A DNA stretch of 64,000 nucleotides from Streptomyces buecherae (GCF_014295035.1 NZ_CP060404.1:4062501-4126500); one strand, 5' to 3'; positions 8,768 to 17,288 are shown, counted from the first letter of the stretch. Program-made: numbers and translations. The notes: a model not told the origin generated them from the sequence alone.

Positions 8768-9286
8768 GTGTGGCCGCGCCGCCACCCGCCCCGCCCCGCG
8801 CCACCCGCCCCTCCCTCGGCACACCCGGCGCGCGGCCCCCGCCCCGAGCGGGCGGGTGGGGGCGCGCCGGCCGGTGCGGCTGCGGCGGGTGGCTGCCCCT
8901 TCCCCCCGCCCTGGGGCCAGGCCCCGCCCGACCACGTGGTGACGGCCTTCCTCACCGTCGCGGCCAGCAGCACGGAGAAGGTCACGCCCAGCCTTCGCGT
9001 GGACCTCTTCTGGCACGCGCTCGTGCTCCACACCAGGCACTACGCCGAGTTCTGCGAGGCCCTCGGTAACGGGTACATCCACCACGTACCCGACCGCAAG
9101 AACGGCCATGATCCCGCCGCGGGGAGAGCCGCTTTGCGGCGAACGGCCGAGTTGATGCGATGGGCCGGCTTCGCCGTAGACCCCGAGTTCTGGCCGACGG
9201 ACGGCGCGGCCGACTGCACCCAGAGCTACGCGGGCTGCTCGGACAGTCCCATCGCCACGTCACTCCGCCACAAGCCAAGCCAATGA
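8768..9286 (+). CDS. glycine-rich-domain-like protein, N-terminally truncated (possible pseudogene)
   Basis: The last about 120 residues (from about 8924) look like a Streptomyces family annotated as glycine-rich domain-containing protein-like. They include FWHALVLHTRHYAEFCEALG, IHHVPD and a C-terminal DCTQSYAGCSDSP. The first 50 residues of the open frame are Pro/Arg/Gly-rich and look non-coding, so the normal N-terminal helices appear to be lost. GTG at 8768 is only the first possible start. The family comparison is from memory. A hairpin terminator at 9301-9327 closes the unit. It is either a short relic or a pseudogene. Confidence 0.45.
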   Translation: MWPRRHPPRPAPPAPPSAHPARGPRPERAGGGAPAGAAAAGGCPFPPPWGQAPPDHVVTAFLTVAASSTEKVTPSLRVDLFWHALVLHTRHYAEFCEALGNGYIHHVPDRKNGHDPAAGRAALRRTAELMRWAGFAVDPEFWPTDGAADCTQSYAGCSDSPIATSLRHKPSQ

Positions 9287-9300
9287 CCCACCCGAGCATC

Positions 9301-9327
9301 AGCCGCCCGGTATCGTGCCGGGCGGCT
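9301..9327. terminator. 10-bp-stem hairpin terminator
   Basis: AGCCGCCCGG at 9301-9310 and CCGGGCGGCT at 9318-9327 form a perfect 10-bp stem around a 7-nt loop, 15 bp after the preceding stop. Its position supports starting the next gene after it, at 9355. Confidence 0.7.
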
Positions 9328-9354
9328 GTCGCCGTGGACGAGAACGGACAGGTA

Positions 9355-10032
9355 GTGACTGACTCGCGTAATGCCGCGTGGGACACCTACGCGCGGACCA
9401 AGCCGCAGCGTCGGACGACCAACTCCCGGGGCGAGACCACCTGGTTCAACTGGACCCAGTACCCGGACCACGGCCCCGGGGCCGAGACGCTCCGGCTGCG
9501 CCCCGGGGACCGCGCGCTGGATCTCGGATGCGGGTCGGGAGGCAACGCCGCTCACCTCGCCACGCTCGGCGTGCGGGTCGCAGGGGTCGACCTCTCCGCC
9601 CAACAACTCGCCAAGGCACGCGAGCGGTGGCCCGACGTGGACGGGTGGGAACTCCACCAGGGCGATGCCCTCACCTACCTCCGGGGCGCCTCCACGACCT
9701 TCGACGCGGTCTACAGCGTGTTCGGCGCCGCCTGGTTCACCGACCCCGAACTCCTGTTGCCCGTCCTCCACACCAGCCTCAGGCCCGGTGGGGTGTGCGC
9801 CTTCTCCCAGCGGCCACCGGTCGAGGGGTGTTACGGCTGCCAGGCGTCGTACATCCCGCGCGGGCCGGACGAGGACCCCGCCGTCGTCAGGCGGTGGGAC
9901 TTCGAGCCCGAAGAGTGGACGCTGATGCTCAGGGACCACGGCTACGTTGATGTGTCCGCGTCCGTGATCACCCCGCCCGCCGGGAGTCGGCGCACGGGCA
10001 CCCTGCTCGTGCGGGGTGTCCGTGGCGCCTGA
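9355..10032 (+). CDS. class I SAM-dependent methyltransferase
   Basis: A 225-residue soluble methyltransferase. Motif I ALDLGCGSGGN is at about residues 54-65, the acidic residue of strand 2 is in VRVAGVDLS, and the domain then runs through FDAVYSVFGAAWF to LRPGGVCAFSQRP. GTG at 9355 lies 6 nt after GGACAGG. Longer frames would read through the upstream terminator hairpin and are not favoured. It starts with an AWDTYARTK / TTWFNWTQYPDHG region typical of small actinobacterial methyltransferases. The substrate is unknown; another methyltransferase follows 195 bp later. Confidence 0.8.
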   Translation: MTDSRNAAWDTYARTKPQRRTTNSRGETTWFNWTQYPDHGPGAETLRLRPGDRALDLGCGSGGNAAHLATLGVRVAGVDLSAQQLAKARERWPDVDGWELHQGDALTYLRGASTTFDAVYSVFGAAWFTDPELLLPVLHTSLRPGGVCAFSQRPPVEGCYGCQASYIPRGPDEDPAVVRRWDFEPEEWTLMLRDHGYVDVSASVITPPAGSRRTGTLLVRGVRGA

Positions 10033-10227
10033 GGCGTACGAAGCGTCCGAGCTGCCGCAAGCGAACCTCCGGCGCGCCGCCGCGACCGGCGCCCGCCCCC
10101 GCCCGACGCCACCCACTCCCCACCGGCCCGTATACCGTCGAACCCCGGTGCCCGCGGCACGAACCGTGGCGTCGGGCGGGCCGGGAAGCGGCAGGGAAAC
10201 GCGGGGGAACAGGGAGGGCGGAACGGC

Positions 10228-10977
10228 GTGGGGTATGACGAGTTGGTCGCCGAGGGGTTGACGACACCGTTCGAGGGCTGGGACTTCGGGGTGTTCCGTG
10301 GGCGGTACGAGGAGCGGGGCGACGCCGACCTGCCGTGGAGCTATCCGGGGCTGGTACGCGAGCGGCTGCCGGGCGCGGGCGCGCTGCTCGATCTCGGGAC
10401 GGGCGGTGGTGAGGTGTTGACCTCGTTGGCGCCGCTGCCCGTGCGGACCGCGGCGACCGAGGGTTTCGCGCCCAACGTGCCGGTGGCGCGCGAGCGGCTC
10501 GAACCGCTGGGGATCGAGGTGGCCGAGGTCGGCGACGACGACCAACTGCCGTTCGCGGACGCCTCGTTCGACCTGGTGATCAGCCGGCACGAGTCGTACG
10601 ACCCGCACGAGATCCGCCGCGTGCTCCGCCCCGGCGGCACCTTCGTCACCCAGCAGGTGGGCGGCGGTGACCTCGCGGAGGTCAACGAGGCGCTCGGCGC
10701 GCCCGCGCACGGCTACGCCGACTGGGACCTGCGCGCCGCCACCGACCAGCTCACCGCCGCCGGCTTCACCGTGACCTGGCAGGACGAGGCGCGGCTGCCG
10801 GCGGCCTTCCACGACGTCGGGGCGCTGGTGCTGTTCCTGCGCATCACGCCCTGGCACGTCCCCGACTTCAGCGTGGAGCGGTACGCCGAGCCGCTGCGCG
10901 CCCTGCACGCCACGATGAGCGCGGGCCAGCCACTGGCCGCCCACTGCCACCGCTTCGCGCTGGTCGCCCGGCCGTAG
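10228..10977 (+). CDS. class I SAM-dependent methyltransferase
   Basis: A 249-residue cytoplasmic methyltransferase. Motif I LLDLGTGGGEV is at 53-63; then come FADASFDLVISRHESYDP and VLRPGGTFVTQQVGGGD, typical of methyltransferase domain family 11 proteins. The C-terminal third (FHDVGALVLFLRITPW and a final HRFALVARP) matches a common Streptomyces subfamily of unknown substrate. GTG at 10228 is preceded by GGGAGGG at 10212-10218. It stands alone, with 195 bp before it and 162 bp after it. Confidence 0.82.
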   Translation: MGYDELVAEGLTTPFEGWDFGVFRGRYEERGDADLPWSYPGLVRERLPGAGALLDLGTGGGEVLTSLAPLPVRTAATEGFAPNVPVARERLEPLGIEVAEVGDDDQLPFADASFDLVISRHESYDPHEIRRVLRPGGTFVTQQVGGGDLAEVNEALGAPAHGYADWDLRAATDQLTAAGFTVTWQDEARLPAAFHDVGALVLFLRITPWHVPDFSVERYAEPLRALHATMSAGQPLAAHCHRFALVARP

Positions 10978-11139
10978 CGGCAGCGCCCGGTCGCCGCCGG
11001 GGTGGGTACGTACGCGTCGGCCCGTCCGCCACCCGCCCGGGGGCGGTCGTGGACGGGAAGCCGAGACGTCGCAGGTGTCAGAGAGGCCGACGATGCCGAA
11101 GATGACGGAGGGGTCGGAGATCGGGGAGAGGCCGGGGAG

Positions 11140-12480
11140 ATGTCGGAGATGAACGTCAACGGCGGTCACGCCATCGGGCCGATCGACCGGGCCTTCCTCG
11201 CGCTGGCCCGTCAGCACCAGCCGACCACCGGGTTCTTCCTCGACTTCGCCGGGCCCGCGCCGGACCCCGACGCGCTCGCGGAGCGGGTGCTGGGGCGCGC
11301 GGCCGGGTTGCCCGCGCTGAACCTGCTGCGCCCGGACGGCCGGGCCCGCCGGTGGCGCCCGCGTACGGCCGCCCTCGACCCGGGCACGCACGTGCGCCGG
11401 CGCACCGGTCTGGCCGGCCCCGGCGCGCTGGCCGACGCGACGAACGCGCTGCTCAGCCACCCGCTGCCGGGCGCCGAGCACCCGCCGTGGGACCTGTGGC
11501 TGCTGGACGGGGCGGCGGCGCGGGACGGCGCGGCGGGGGGCGCGGGGGCGCGGGACGGGTTTCGGTTGGCGCTGCGGGTGCACCACGCCGTGCAGGACGG
11601 GGTGGGCGCCGCGCACTCCGCGCTGGCCCTGCTCGGCGACGCCGCGGCGGCCGGCCCGCCGCTGTACCCGGCGCGGCTGCCGAGGCCGGCCGGCGCACTG
11701 CTGGCCGCGTCGGACGCCGTACGCCAACTCGGCCGCGTCCGTGGCTGGCCCGCGCTGCGCGCCCACCCCGCCCGCCGTACCGCGTGGACCAGCCAGGACG
11801 TTCCCCTGGCGCGGCTGCGTCAGCTCGCCGACGCGTGGCGGACCAGCGTCAACGACGTCTGCCTGACCGGCCTGGCGCGCGCGGTCCGCGCCTGGCGCCG
11901 GGACGGCGCGCCGGGCGCGTGCCCCGACCTGCCGGTTCTGGTGGCCATGTCCACGCGCGGCCCGGGCCAGCGGTACGCGCCGGGCAACCACGTGGTCGGC
12001 TACCGGCTGGTGCTGCCGTCGGCGGCGCCCCGGCTCGGTGACGCGGCGGCCCTGGTGCGCCGCCAGACCGACGCCGTGCGCCGCACCGGAACCCGCGACG
12101 CGCGCCGGCTCGCCGTGCGCGCCGCCCCGCACCGGGCCGGCGAGTGGGCGATGGGCTACGTGCGGAACGCCGTGCCGATCGGGGTCAGTTCGGTCACCGT
12201 CGCGGACGAGGAGCTGACCTGCCTCGGCGCCCGGCTGACCGGGGCGTCCATGTTCTACGACGTGCACGACGGGCTGCTCGGCTACGTCTCGTTCACGCGC
12301 GCGGGCGGGGTCGTACGGTGCGGCGTCGTGTACGACGCGGCGCTGCCCCGCGCCGCCGACCTGGCCCGCCATTGGCGGCAGGCCCTGTGCCCCGATCCGG
12401 CCGGGGCGGAGGTCGGGCCGGCCGGGGCTGCCGAGGCCGTCGAGGAGGCGGGGGGCGTGGGGCCGGGGGCCCAGGCGTAG
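11140..12480 (+). CDS. wax ester synthase / diacylglycerol acyltransferase-like protein
   Basis: A 446-residue protein of the WS/DGAT superfamily, which transfers acyl chains from acyl-CoA to fatty alcohols or diacylglycerol. The active-site HHxxxDG is present as HHAVQDG (His148, His149, Asp153). The N-terminus IGPIDRAFLAL matches the usual start of the domain, and a C-terminal condensation-like part contains VNDVCLTGLARAVRAW. ATG at 11140 has GGGGAGAG 9 nt upstream; ATG at 11149 is an in-frame alternative. It is shorter and more divergent than triacylglycerol synthases, so the acceptor is uncertain. Confidence 0.78.
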   Translation: MSEMNVNGGHAIGPIDRAFLALARQHQPTTGFFLDFAGPAPDPDALAERVLGRAAGLPALNLLRPDGRARRWRPRTAALDPGTHVRRRTGLAGPGALADATNALLSHPLPGAEHPPWDLWLLDGAAARDGAAGGAGARDGFRLALRVHHAVQDGVGAAHSALALLGDAAAAGPPLYPARLPRPAGALLAASDAVRQLGRVRGWPALRAHPARRTAWTSQDVPLARLRQLADAWRTSVNDVCLTGLARAVRAWRRDGAPGACPDLPVLVAMSTRGPGQRYAPGNHVVGYRLVLPSAAPRLGDAAALVRRQTDAVRRTGTRDARRLAVRAAPHRAGEWAMGYVRNAVPIGVSSVTVADEELTCLGARLTGASMFYDVHDGLLGYVSFTRAGGVVRCGVVYDAALPRAADLARHWRQALCPDPAGAEVGPAGAAEAVEEAGGVGPGAQA

Positions 12481-12526
12481 GGCAAAGCCAGCCCGACCAC
12501 CGCGACGGCCGCCGGCCACCACCTCG

Positions 12527-12571
12527 ATACTTAGCCCTTGCGCTTACCTTCGTCGGCCCCAATACTTAGCC
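12527..12571 (+). promoter_or_regulatory. promoter of the ArsR operon with duplicated ATACTTAGCC
   Basis: ATACTTAGCC occurs twice, at 12527-12536 and 12562-12571, 35 bp apart. The second copy contains TACTTA (12563-12568), a candidate -10 only 5 nt before the ATG at 12574. TTGCGC at 12538-12543 is a candidate -35 with a 19-bp spacer. No Shine-Dalgarno sequence precedes the start, so the transcript may be leaderless. The repeat may be the ArsR operator. Confidence 0.5.
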
Positions 12572-12573
12572 GC

Positions 12574-12912
12574 ATGGCACAGCATTCGGCGCAACTGGAC
12601 GGCGTGCTCGTCGCCCTCGCCGACCCGACCCGGCGCGCGGTCATCCGGCGCCTCGGCCACGGGCCGCTGAGCGTCGGCGACCTCGCCAGCGAGTTCCCGA
12701 TGACCCTTCCGTCGTTCATGAAGCACGTACGCACCCTCGAATCGAACGGACTCATACGCACGGTCAAGACCGGCCGGGTGCGCACGTGCGTGCTCAGCCC
12801 GGAGCGGCTCGCCCTCGTCGACGACTGGCTCGCGGAGCAGCGCCGGATCTGGGCGGAGCGCACCGACCGACTCGAGGAGTTCGTCACCAAGCCGGAGGAG
12901 AACAGCCCGTGA
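12574..12912 (+). CDS. ArsR family winged-helix regulator
   Basis: A 112-residue DNA-binding repressor. The N-terminal half has the ArsR winged-helix pattern ALADPTRRAVIRRLG, SVGDLASEFPMTLPSFMKHV and LESNGLIRTVKTGRV. No metal-binding Cys pair is visible (one Cys in RTCVLSP), so it is not an obvious metal sensor. It fits the group of ArsR proteins paired with SRPBCC (AHSA1) genes. ATG at 12574 has a TACTTA hexamer just upstream and no ribosome binding site. Its stop overlaps the next gene as GTGA, and the third gene overlaps likewise, so the three form one operon, probably autoregulated. Confidence 0.88.
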   Translation: MAQHSAQLDGVLVALADPTRRAVIRRLGHGPLSVGDLASEFPMTLPSFMKHVRTLESNGLIRTVKTGRVRTCVLSPERLALVDDWLAEQRRIWAERTDRLEEFVTKPEENSP

Positions 12913-13436
12913 ACCCCGATCTCGACCTCGCGCTGGCGCGGGTCATCCGCGCCCCGCGCGCCACCGTGTGGAGCGCCTGGGCCGACCCGGCCCGGCTTGA
13001 GCGGTGGTGGGTCCCGGCCCCGTCCCGCTGCCGCGTCGACCGCCTGGACCTGCGGCCCGGCGGTGCCTTCGTGACCCGGCTGAGCGACGGCGGGGGCGCG
13101 TTCGTCCCCCATCTGGACGCCTGCTTCCTCGCCGTCGACCCGGGCGAGCGCATCGTCTTCACCAACGCGGTCGACGGCACCTGGCGGCCCGCGCACCCCG
13201 TCCCGGTCGCGATGACCGCCACCATCACCTTCGGCGACCACCCGGAGGGCACGGAGTACCGGCTGGTCGTCCGGCACGGCGACCCGGAGGCCCGCGCCCT
13301 GCACGAGAAGCTCGGCTTCGCCGACGGCTGGGGCACGGTCGTCGGCCAGTTGGCCGCGTTCAGCGAGAGCGCTGACCAGCGGAACACGGGCCCGGGTCCG
13401 CGCGGCACGAGCACGGAGGGTGGCGACCCGCGATGA
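12909..13436 (+). CDS. SRPBCC (AHSA1-like) domain protein
   Basis: A 175-residue soluble protein with the START/Bet v 1-like fold. The AHSA1 pattern is visible as RVIRAPRATVWSAWADPARLERWWVP, split here only by position, followed by GERIVFTNAVDGTW and a C-terminal GWGTVVGQLAAF helix. Such proteins bind hydrophobic ligands. GTG at 12909 overlaps the ArsR stop (GTGA), and the 3' end overlaps the next gene by 4 bp (ATGA), indicating translational coupling. The last about 20 residues are Gly/Thr/Arg-rich and probably disordered. Confidence 0.85.
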   Translation: MNPDLDLALARVIRAPRATVWSAWADPARLERWWVPAPSRCRVDRLDLRPGGAFVTRLSDGGGAFVPHLDACFLAVDPGERIVFTNAVDGTWRPAHPVPVAMTATITFGDHPEGTEYRLVVRHGDPEARALHEKLGFADGWGTVVGQLAAFSESADQRNTGPGPRGTSTEGGDPR

Positions 13437-14059
13437 AGATCAGCCTCACCGAGTTCGTCACCCTCGACGGCGTCTGTCAGGGCCCCGGCTCGCCGGACGA
13501 GGACACCAGCGACGGGTTCACCGCCGGCGGCTGGCTCGTGCCCCACATGGACGCGACGTTCGTCCAGCGCGCCTCCGACTGGCTCGACCTCGCCGACGGC
13601 CTGCTGCTCGGCCGGCGCACCTACCAGGCGTTCGCCCGCGACTGGCCGGCGATCACCGACCCGGCCGACCCGTTCGCCGAGCGGATGAACACGCTGCCGA
13701 AGTACGTCGTGTCGAACACCCTGACCGAGGGGACCTGGCACCCCACGACCGTGCTCAGGGGCGACCCGGCCCGGACCGTCGCCGAGCTGAGGGCGCGACC
13801 GGGCCGGGAACTCCAGATCCACGGCAGCGCCCGGCTGGGCGACGCGCTGCTGGCGGCGGGCCTCGTCGACACGCTCCGCCTCGTCGTCGCGCCCACGGTC
13901 CTGCGCACTGGCCGGCGCCTGCTGACCGGCCCGGGCGCCCCGTCCGGCCTCCGCCTGGCCCACCACGAGGCGACGCCGAACGGCCTGCTGCTCCTGGAGT
14001 ACGAGACGACGGGCCAGGCGCCGCTGGGCACGTACGAGGGCGTCGCCGCCTTCACCTAG
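13433..14059 (+). CDS. dihydrofolate reductase / RibD C-terminal family protein
   Basis: A 208-residue protein of the RibD C-terminal (dihydrofolate reductase-like) superfamily. Visible features are the N-terminal KISLTEFVTLDGVCQGPG, LLLGRRTYQAFARDWP, PKYVVSNTLTEG and LQIHGSARLGDALLAAGLVD, the NADPH-binding region of this family. ATGA overlap with the SRPBCC gene places it third in the ArsR operon. This trio recurs in actinomycetes, and the reductase substrate is generally unknown. Confidence 0.87.
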   Translation: MKISLTEFVTLDGVCQGPGSPDEDTSDGFTAGGWLVPHMDATFVQRASDWLDLADGLLLGRRTYQAFARDWPAITDPADPFAERMNTLPKYVVSNTLTEGTWHPTTVLRGDPARTVAELRARPGRELQIHGSARLGDALLAAGLVDTLRLVVAPTVLRTGRRLLTGPGAPSGLRLAHHEATPNGLLLLEYETTGQAPLGTYEGVAAFT

Positions 14060-14187
14060 GAGGCGCCGGGTCACGCCACGGGGGAGGCCCGGAACCCCCG
14101 GCCAGCACGGTCCGTGTGATCCATACGGCGCGCAAGGGGGCGCACGGCGCACTAGTGGGGCGCGCGCTCGCGACGTACAAAGGGCGC

Positions 14188-15039
14188 GTGACTGCCGACG
14201 AACACGAACCCAGCAACGTCGCCGAGATGATCGACGTCAACCGGAACAACTGGGACGCCCGCACGCCCATCCACGTGGCCAGCGAGTTCTACGGCCTGAA
14301 CGAGGCCCGCGACAGCGGCCACTGGTTCGCCGACTTCGAATGGCCGGACCTGGGCGACCTCACCGGCCGGGACGTCCTCCACCTGCAGTGCCACCTGGGG
14401 ACCGAGACCCTCGCGTTCGCCGAGCGCGGCGCGACCACCACCGGGCTCGACTTCTCGGGCGCGGCCGTGGCCGAGGCGCGGCGCATCGCGCGCGACGCGG
14501 GCCGGGAGGTGACGTACGTGGAGGCCGACGTGCACGACGCGGTCGACGCCCTCGACGGGCGGCGCTTCGACGTCGTCTACACCGGCAAGGGCGCCCTGTG
14601 GTACCTGCCCGACCTCGCCCGCTGGGCCCGCACCGTGGCCGGCCTGCTGCGGCCCGGCGGGTTCCTGTACCTGGTGGAGTTCCACCCGCTGCTCCAGTCG
14701 CTCGGCGCCGTGCCCGAGCCGGGCGAGCAGCACCTGCGGCTGCGCCAGGACTATTTGGGGGGCCGCGGGCCGCTGCGGGTCGAGGTGGCCCACACGTACA
14801 CCGACGGCCCGCCGCTCGACCAGGCCACCACCTGCTACGAGTGGCGGCACGGGCTCGGTGACATCGTCACCGCGCTGCTCGGCGCCGGCCTGTCCATCGA
14901 GGTGCTGCGCGAGACCGAGCTGCTGCCGTGGCCGCGCTTCCCGGGCATGGTGCCGGCCGACGGCGGCTGGTGGCGGCTGCCCGACCACGACCCGAAGATC
15001 CCCCTGATGTTCGCCCTGCGGGCACGCGCCACGCCGTAA
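14188..15039 (+). CDS. class I SAM-dependent methyltransferase
   Basis: A 283-residue methyltransferase. The N-terminal VAEMIDVNRNNWDARTPIHV is characteristic of a widespread actinobacterial family, and motif I is the unusual VLHLQCHLGTETL (63-75). FDVVYTGKGALWYLPDL and LRPGGFLYLVEFHP follow. GTG at 14188 is preceded by TACAAA at 14176-14181 and only 6 nt, with no clear ribosome binding site, suggesting a leaderless mRNA; ATG at 14227 is an in-frame alternative. A 16-bp-stem hairpin follows. The substrate is unknown. Confidence 0.82.
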   Translation: MTADEHEPSNVAEMIDVNRNNWDARTPIHVASEFYGLNEARDSGHWFADFEWPDLGDLTGRDVLHLQCHLGTETLAFAERGATTTGLDFSGAAVAEARRIARDAGREVTYVEADVHDAVDALDGRRFDVVYTGKGALWYLPDLARWARTVAGLLRPGGFLYLVEFHPLLQSLGAVPEPGEQHLRLRQDYLGGRGPLRVEVAHTYTDGPPLDQATTCYEWRHGLGDIVTALLGAGLSIEVLRETELLPWPRFPGMVPADGGWWRLPDHDPKIPLMFALRARATP

Positions 15040-15058
15040 CCCCCGCACCACGGAAGGG

Positions 15059-15100
15059 CGCCACGGGCGCCCGGGGGCCGGCCGCCGGGCGCCCGTGGCG
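15059..15100. terminator. 16-bp-stem hairpin terminator
   Basis: Perfect inverted repeats at 15059-15074 and 15085-15100 surround a 10-nt loop, 20 bp after the methyltransferase stop. There is no T tail. Confidence 0.7.
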
Positions 15101-15258
15101 GGACGGACGACCCGCCCGTTGCCGGGTGTTGCCGGCAGGGCGGTGCGTGCCGTGCAACGCCCTGGTGCTGCGCCAAGCTGTGCGCGTGGGTTCGGCGGCG
15201 CGCGCCGCGACCGCCGCTTGAGGCGGGGAGGGGCCCCGGACACCCGCAGGGGGAAACC

Positions 15259-16626
15259 ATGGGCGAACTGCGCCCGCTGGCCGACGACCTGAGCGACGAG
15301 TGCCGGCAGTTCGCCGTCATGCTCCGCGAGCTGTTCGCCGGCCTCGGAATCTCCGTACGGCGCTACGCCGCCCGCCGCTACCGCGACCCCGGCACCATCT
15401 CGCGCTACCTGAGCGGCACCCGCGTACCGCCGTGGGAGTTCGTGCTCGACCTGCTCACCGACCTGGCCGCGGCGCGCTCCGTGCCCACCACGCCGGACGC
15501 GGTGGAACTGCTCCGCGAGCGACACCGGGCCGCCATCCACACCAGCGGCTCGGTCGGACACGCCGTCGAGGTGTTGCAGAACCAGCTCGCCGACGCCGAC
15601 CGCGCGGCGCGCAGCGCCACCCTGACCGAGGACGCGCTGGGCCGGGCGCTGCTGGAGCGCCAGCACCGGATCGCCGACCTGGAGGTGCGGCTCGGCCAGT
15701 TGGAGGCGGCGTGGGCGGCGGAGCGGGCCCGGGTCGAGACGCTGGAACAGGAGTTGGCCTGCCCCGACCACGACCGCGAACAGCTCCTCCACGAACAGGA
15801 CCGGCTGCGCCAGGAAGTACGCCGGCTCACCGACGAGTTGGAGGAGGTACGCCGCCGGGGCATGCTCGCCGAGGACCGGTGTCAGCTCCTGGAACGGCAA
15901 CTCGCCGCCGTGGAGGCGCAGGGCGTGGCGTCCGGCGAGACGCACGCGGCCGACGAGGCGGAGGCGGTCGGCCTCTCCCCCCTCACCCACGCCCCGCCGT
16001 ACGCCACCGCCCACGCCTCCGCCGCCGCGCACCCCACCGCCACGGCCGCTACCGCCACCGCCACCACCGCCAGCCGGGCCGGGGCGGCCACCGCCGGCAG
16101 GCCGGCGCAGCACCCGGCGGCGACCTACCCGCCGCCCGCCGCGGCGACCTGGGGGGCGGGGCCGCGCCCGAAGATCCTCATCGTGGACGACCAGCGCGAC
16201 AACCTGCTGGCCATGGAGGCGGTGCTCGCCACCCTGGGGCAGGAACTCGTCGCGGCCACCTCGGGGCGGGAGGCGCTCAAGGCCCTGCTCGACCACGACG
16301 ACTTCGCGGTCATCCTGCTCGACGTGCAGATGCCGGAGATGGACGGCTACGAGACCGCGGCCCAGATCAAGCGCCGCCCCTGCAACCGCGACATCCCCCT
16401 CCTCTTCCTCACCGCCATGGGCGCCGACCCCGAACACTCCTCGCGCGGCTACGCCGCGGGCGCCGTCGACTACATCGCCAAGCCCGTCGACCCGTGGGCG
16501 CTGCGGGCCAAGGTCTCCACCTTCACCGAGATCTTCCTGGAGCGCCGCCACTACTCCCGCCACGCCACCACCCCGTACACCGGATTCCCGAACTTCCGGT
16601 TCTCCGATTTCCGGGCGATCCCCTGA
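15259..16626 (+). CDS. HTH / coiled-coil / receiver fusion protein
   Basis: A 455-residue cytoplasmic protein with an uncommon domain order. Residues about 18-75 are an XRE-like helix-turn-helix (LRELFAGLGISVRRYAARR, then DPGTISRYLSGTRVPPWEF). Residues about 103-222 are a long coiled coil with regular Leu/Glu/Arg heptads. An Ala/Thr/Pro-rich linker (about 225-300) follows. Residues 305-427 form a full response-regulator receiver with Asp310-Asp311, phospho-acceptor Asp355 in ILLDVQMPEMDGY, Thr385 and Lys408. There is no output domain after the receiver. AGGGGGAA precedes the ATG. No histidine kinase is adjacent, so the partner is unknown. It may be a phosphorylation-controlled DNA-binding or scaffold protein. 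Confidence 0.82.
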   Translation: MGELRPLADDLSDECRQFAVMLRELFAGLGISVRRYAARRYRDPGTISRYLSGTRVPPWEFVLDLLTDLAAARSVPTTPDAVELLRERHRAAIHTSGSVGHAVEVLQNQLADADRAARSATLTEDALGRALLERQHRIADLEVRLGQLEAAWAAERARVETLEQELACPDHDREQLLHEQDRLRQEVRRLTDELEEVRRRGMLAEDRCQLLERQLAAVEAQGVASGETHAADEAEAVGLSPLTHAPPYATAHASAAAHPTATAATATATTASRAGAATAGRPAQHPAATYPPPAAATWGAGPRPKILIVDDQRDNLLAMEAVLATLGQELVAATSGREALKALLDHDDFAVILLDVQMPEMDGYETAAQIKRRPCNRDIPLLFLTAMGADPEHSSRGYAAGAVDYIAKPVDPWALRAKVSTFTEIFLERRHYSRHATTPYTGFPNFRFSDFRAIP

Positions 16627-17075
16627 GCAACCCGCCCTTCGGCGCTCGACTTTCCGCTTCCCTTTCCTTCGCTCTTCTTTCCTTCCCTTTTCGCACGCGT
16701 TTCTTGCGCGCGCGTACGATCCCGCCTGCGCGCGCGGGGGTCGAAATGTGGACGCGTACTCGGCGAAGGGCGGAGTACGGAAGGGAACGCGTACGGGAAC
16801 GCGCCCGCAGGGGAATGCGGGGCGGGTGGGGAGGGCGCCCGGTGACCGTCGACGGGCGGCGGCGCGGTGACGGGGGAATGGCGTGCGGGGGGGGCGAGTG
16901 GATGGAGCGCGCGGTAGGGCGCCAGGGGGTGAGTGCGCGTCCCAGGGGTAGGTAGGGGTGGGACCCGTATGTACGTACGGGATGCTGTTCCAGCCAATAT
17001 CGGTTCGCCGACGAGGGCTTTACCTGCCGCCCCGCAAGCAATTCCGGACGCGCGGCCCGGGATCGCGCGGCGCGG
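16627..17075. other. 449-bp intergenic region with pyrimidine tract then purine-rich stretch
   Basis: No gene was found. Positions about 16648-16705 are an almost pure C/T tract on the plus strand, with far more T than the surrounding DNA. From about 16738 the plus strand becomes G-rich. At 16969-16980 there is a GTATGTACGTAC-like motif. The stretch separates the HTH/receiver gene from the 3' end of the small His-rich gene and may hold a terminator. Confidence 0.4.
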
Positions 17076-17288
17076 CTAGCGCTGGTGGGGCTGCTCGGAC
17101 TCGTGGCCGGAGTCGTGTCCGGCCTCGCGGTCCGGCGCGTGGCCGGACGGGTGCTGGGGCGAGTGCTCGGTGTGGGTGGCCGGTTTCGGCTCGGCCACCG
17201 GGTCGATGGCGGTGCCCGCCCCGTACGCGGTGCCGAACGTCGCGGCGAGCGCGACGACGTACGCGGCCACCTTCAGACCTGTGTGCAT
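17076..17288 (-). CDS. small exported His-rich protein, copper locus
   Basis: A 70-residue protein with an N-terminal hydrophobic segment (about 4-28, VAAYVVALAATFGTAYGAG), either signal peptide or membrane anchor, and a polar tail containing eight His among its last about 32 residues. ATG at 17288 follows GAGGGAG by about 6 nt. It is transcribed divergently from copA across three CsoR-like dyads, which suggests copper-induced expression and an extracytoplasmic copper-binding or delivery role. That role is inferred only from composition and context. Confidence 0.65.
   Translation of the reverse strand: MHTGLKVAAYVVALAATFGTAYGAGTAIDPVAEPKPATHTEHSPQHPSGHAPDREAGHDSGHESEQPHQR

Noticed and set aside
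9226..12522. A minus-strand open frame of about 1098 residues
   Set aside because: It is antisense to two methyltransferases and the acyltransferase-like gene, with Arg/Gly/His-rich low-complexity translation and no motif.
14152..16563. A minus-strand open frame of about 803 residues
   Set aside because: It mirrors the methyltransferase and HTH/receiver genes, whose motifs and ribosome binding sites are convincing on the plus strand.
16551..16997. Minus-strand open frame of about 148 residues in the gap before the copper locus
   Set aside because: Pro/Arg/Lys-rich translation with no start signal. It overlaps the pyrimidine tract and the end of the receiver gene.
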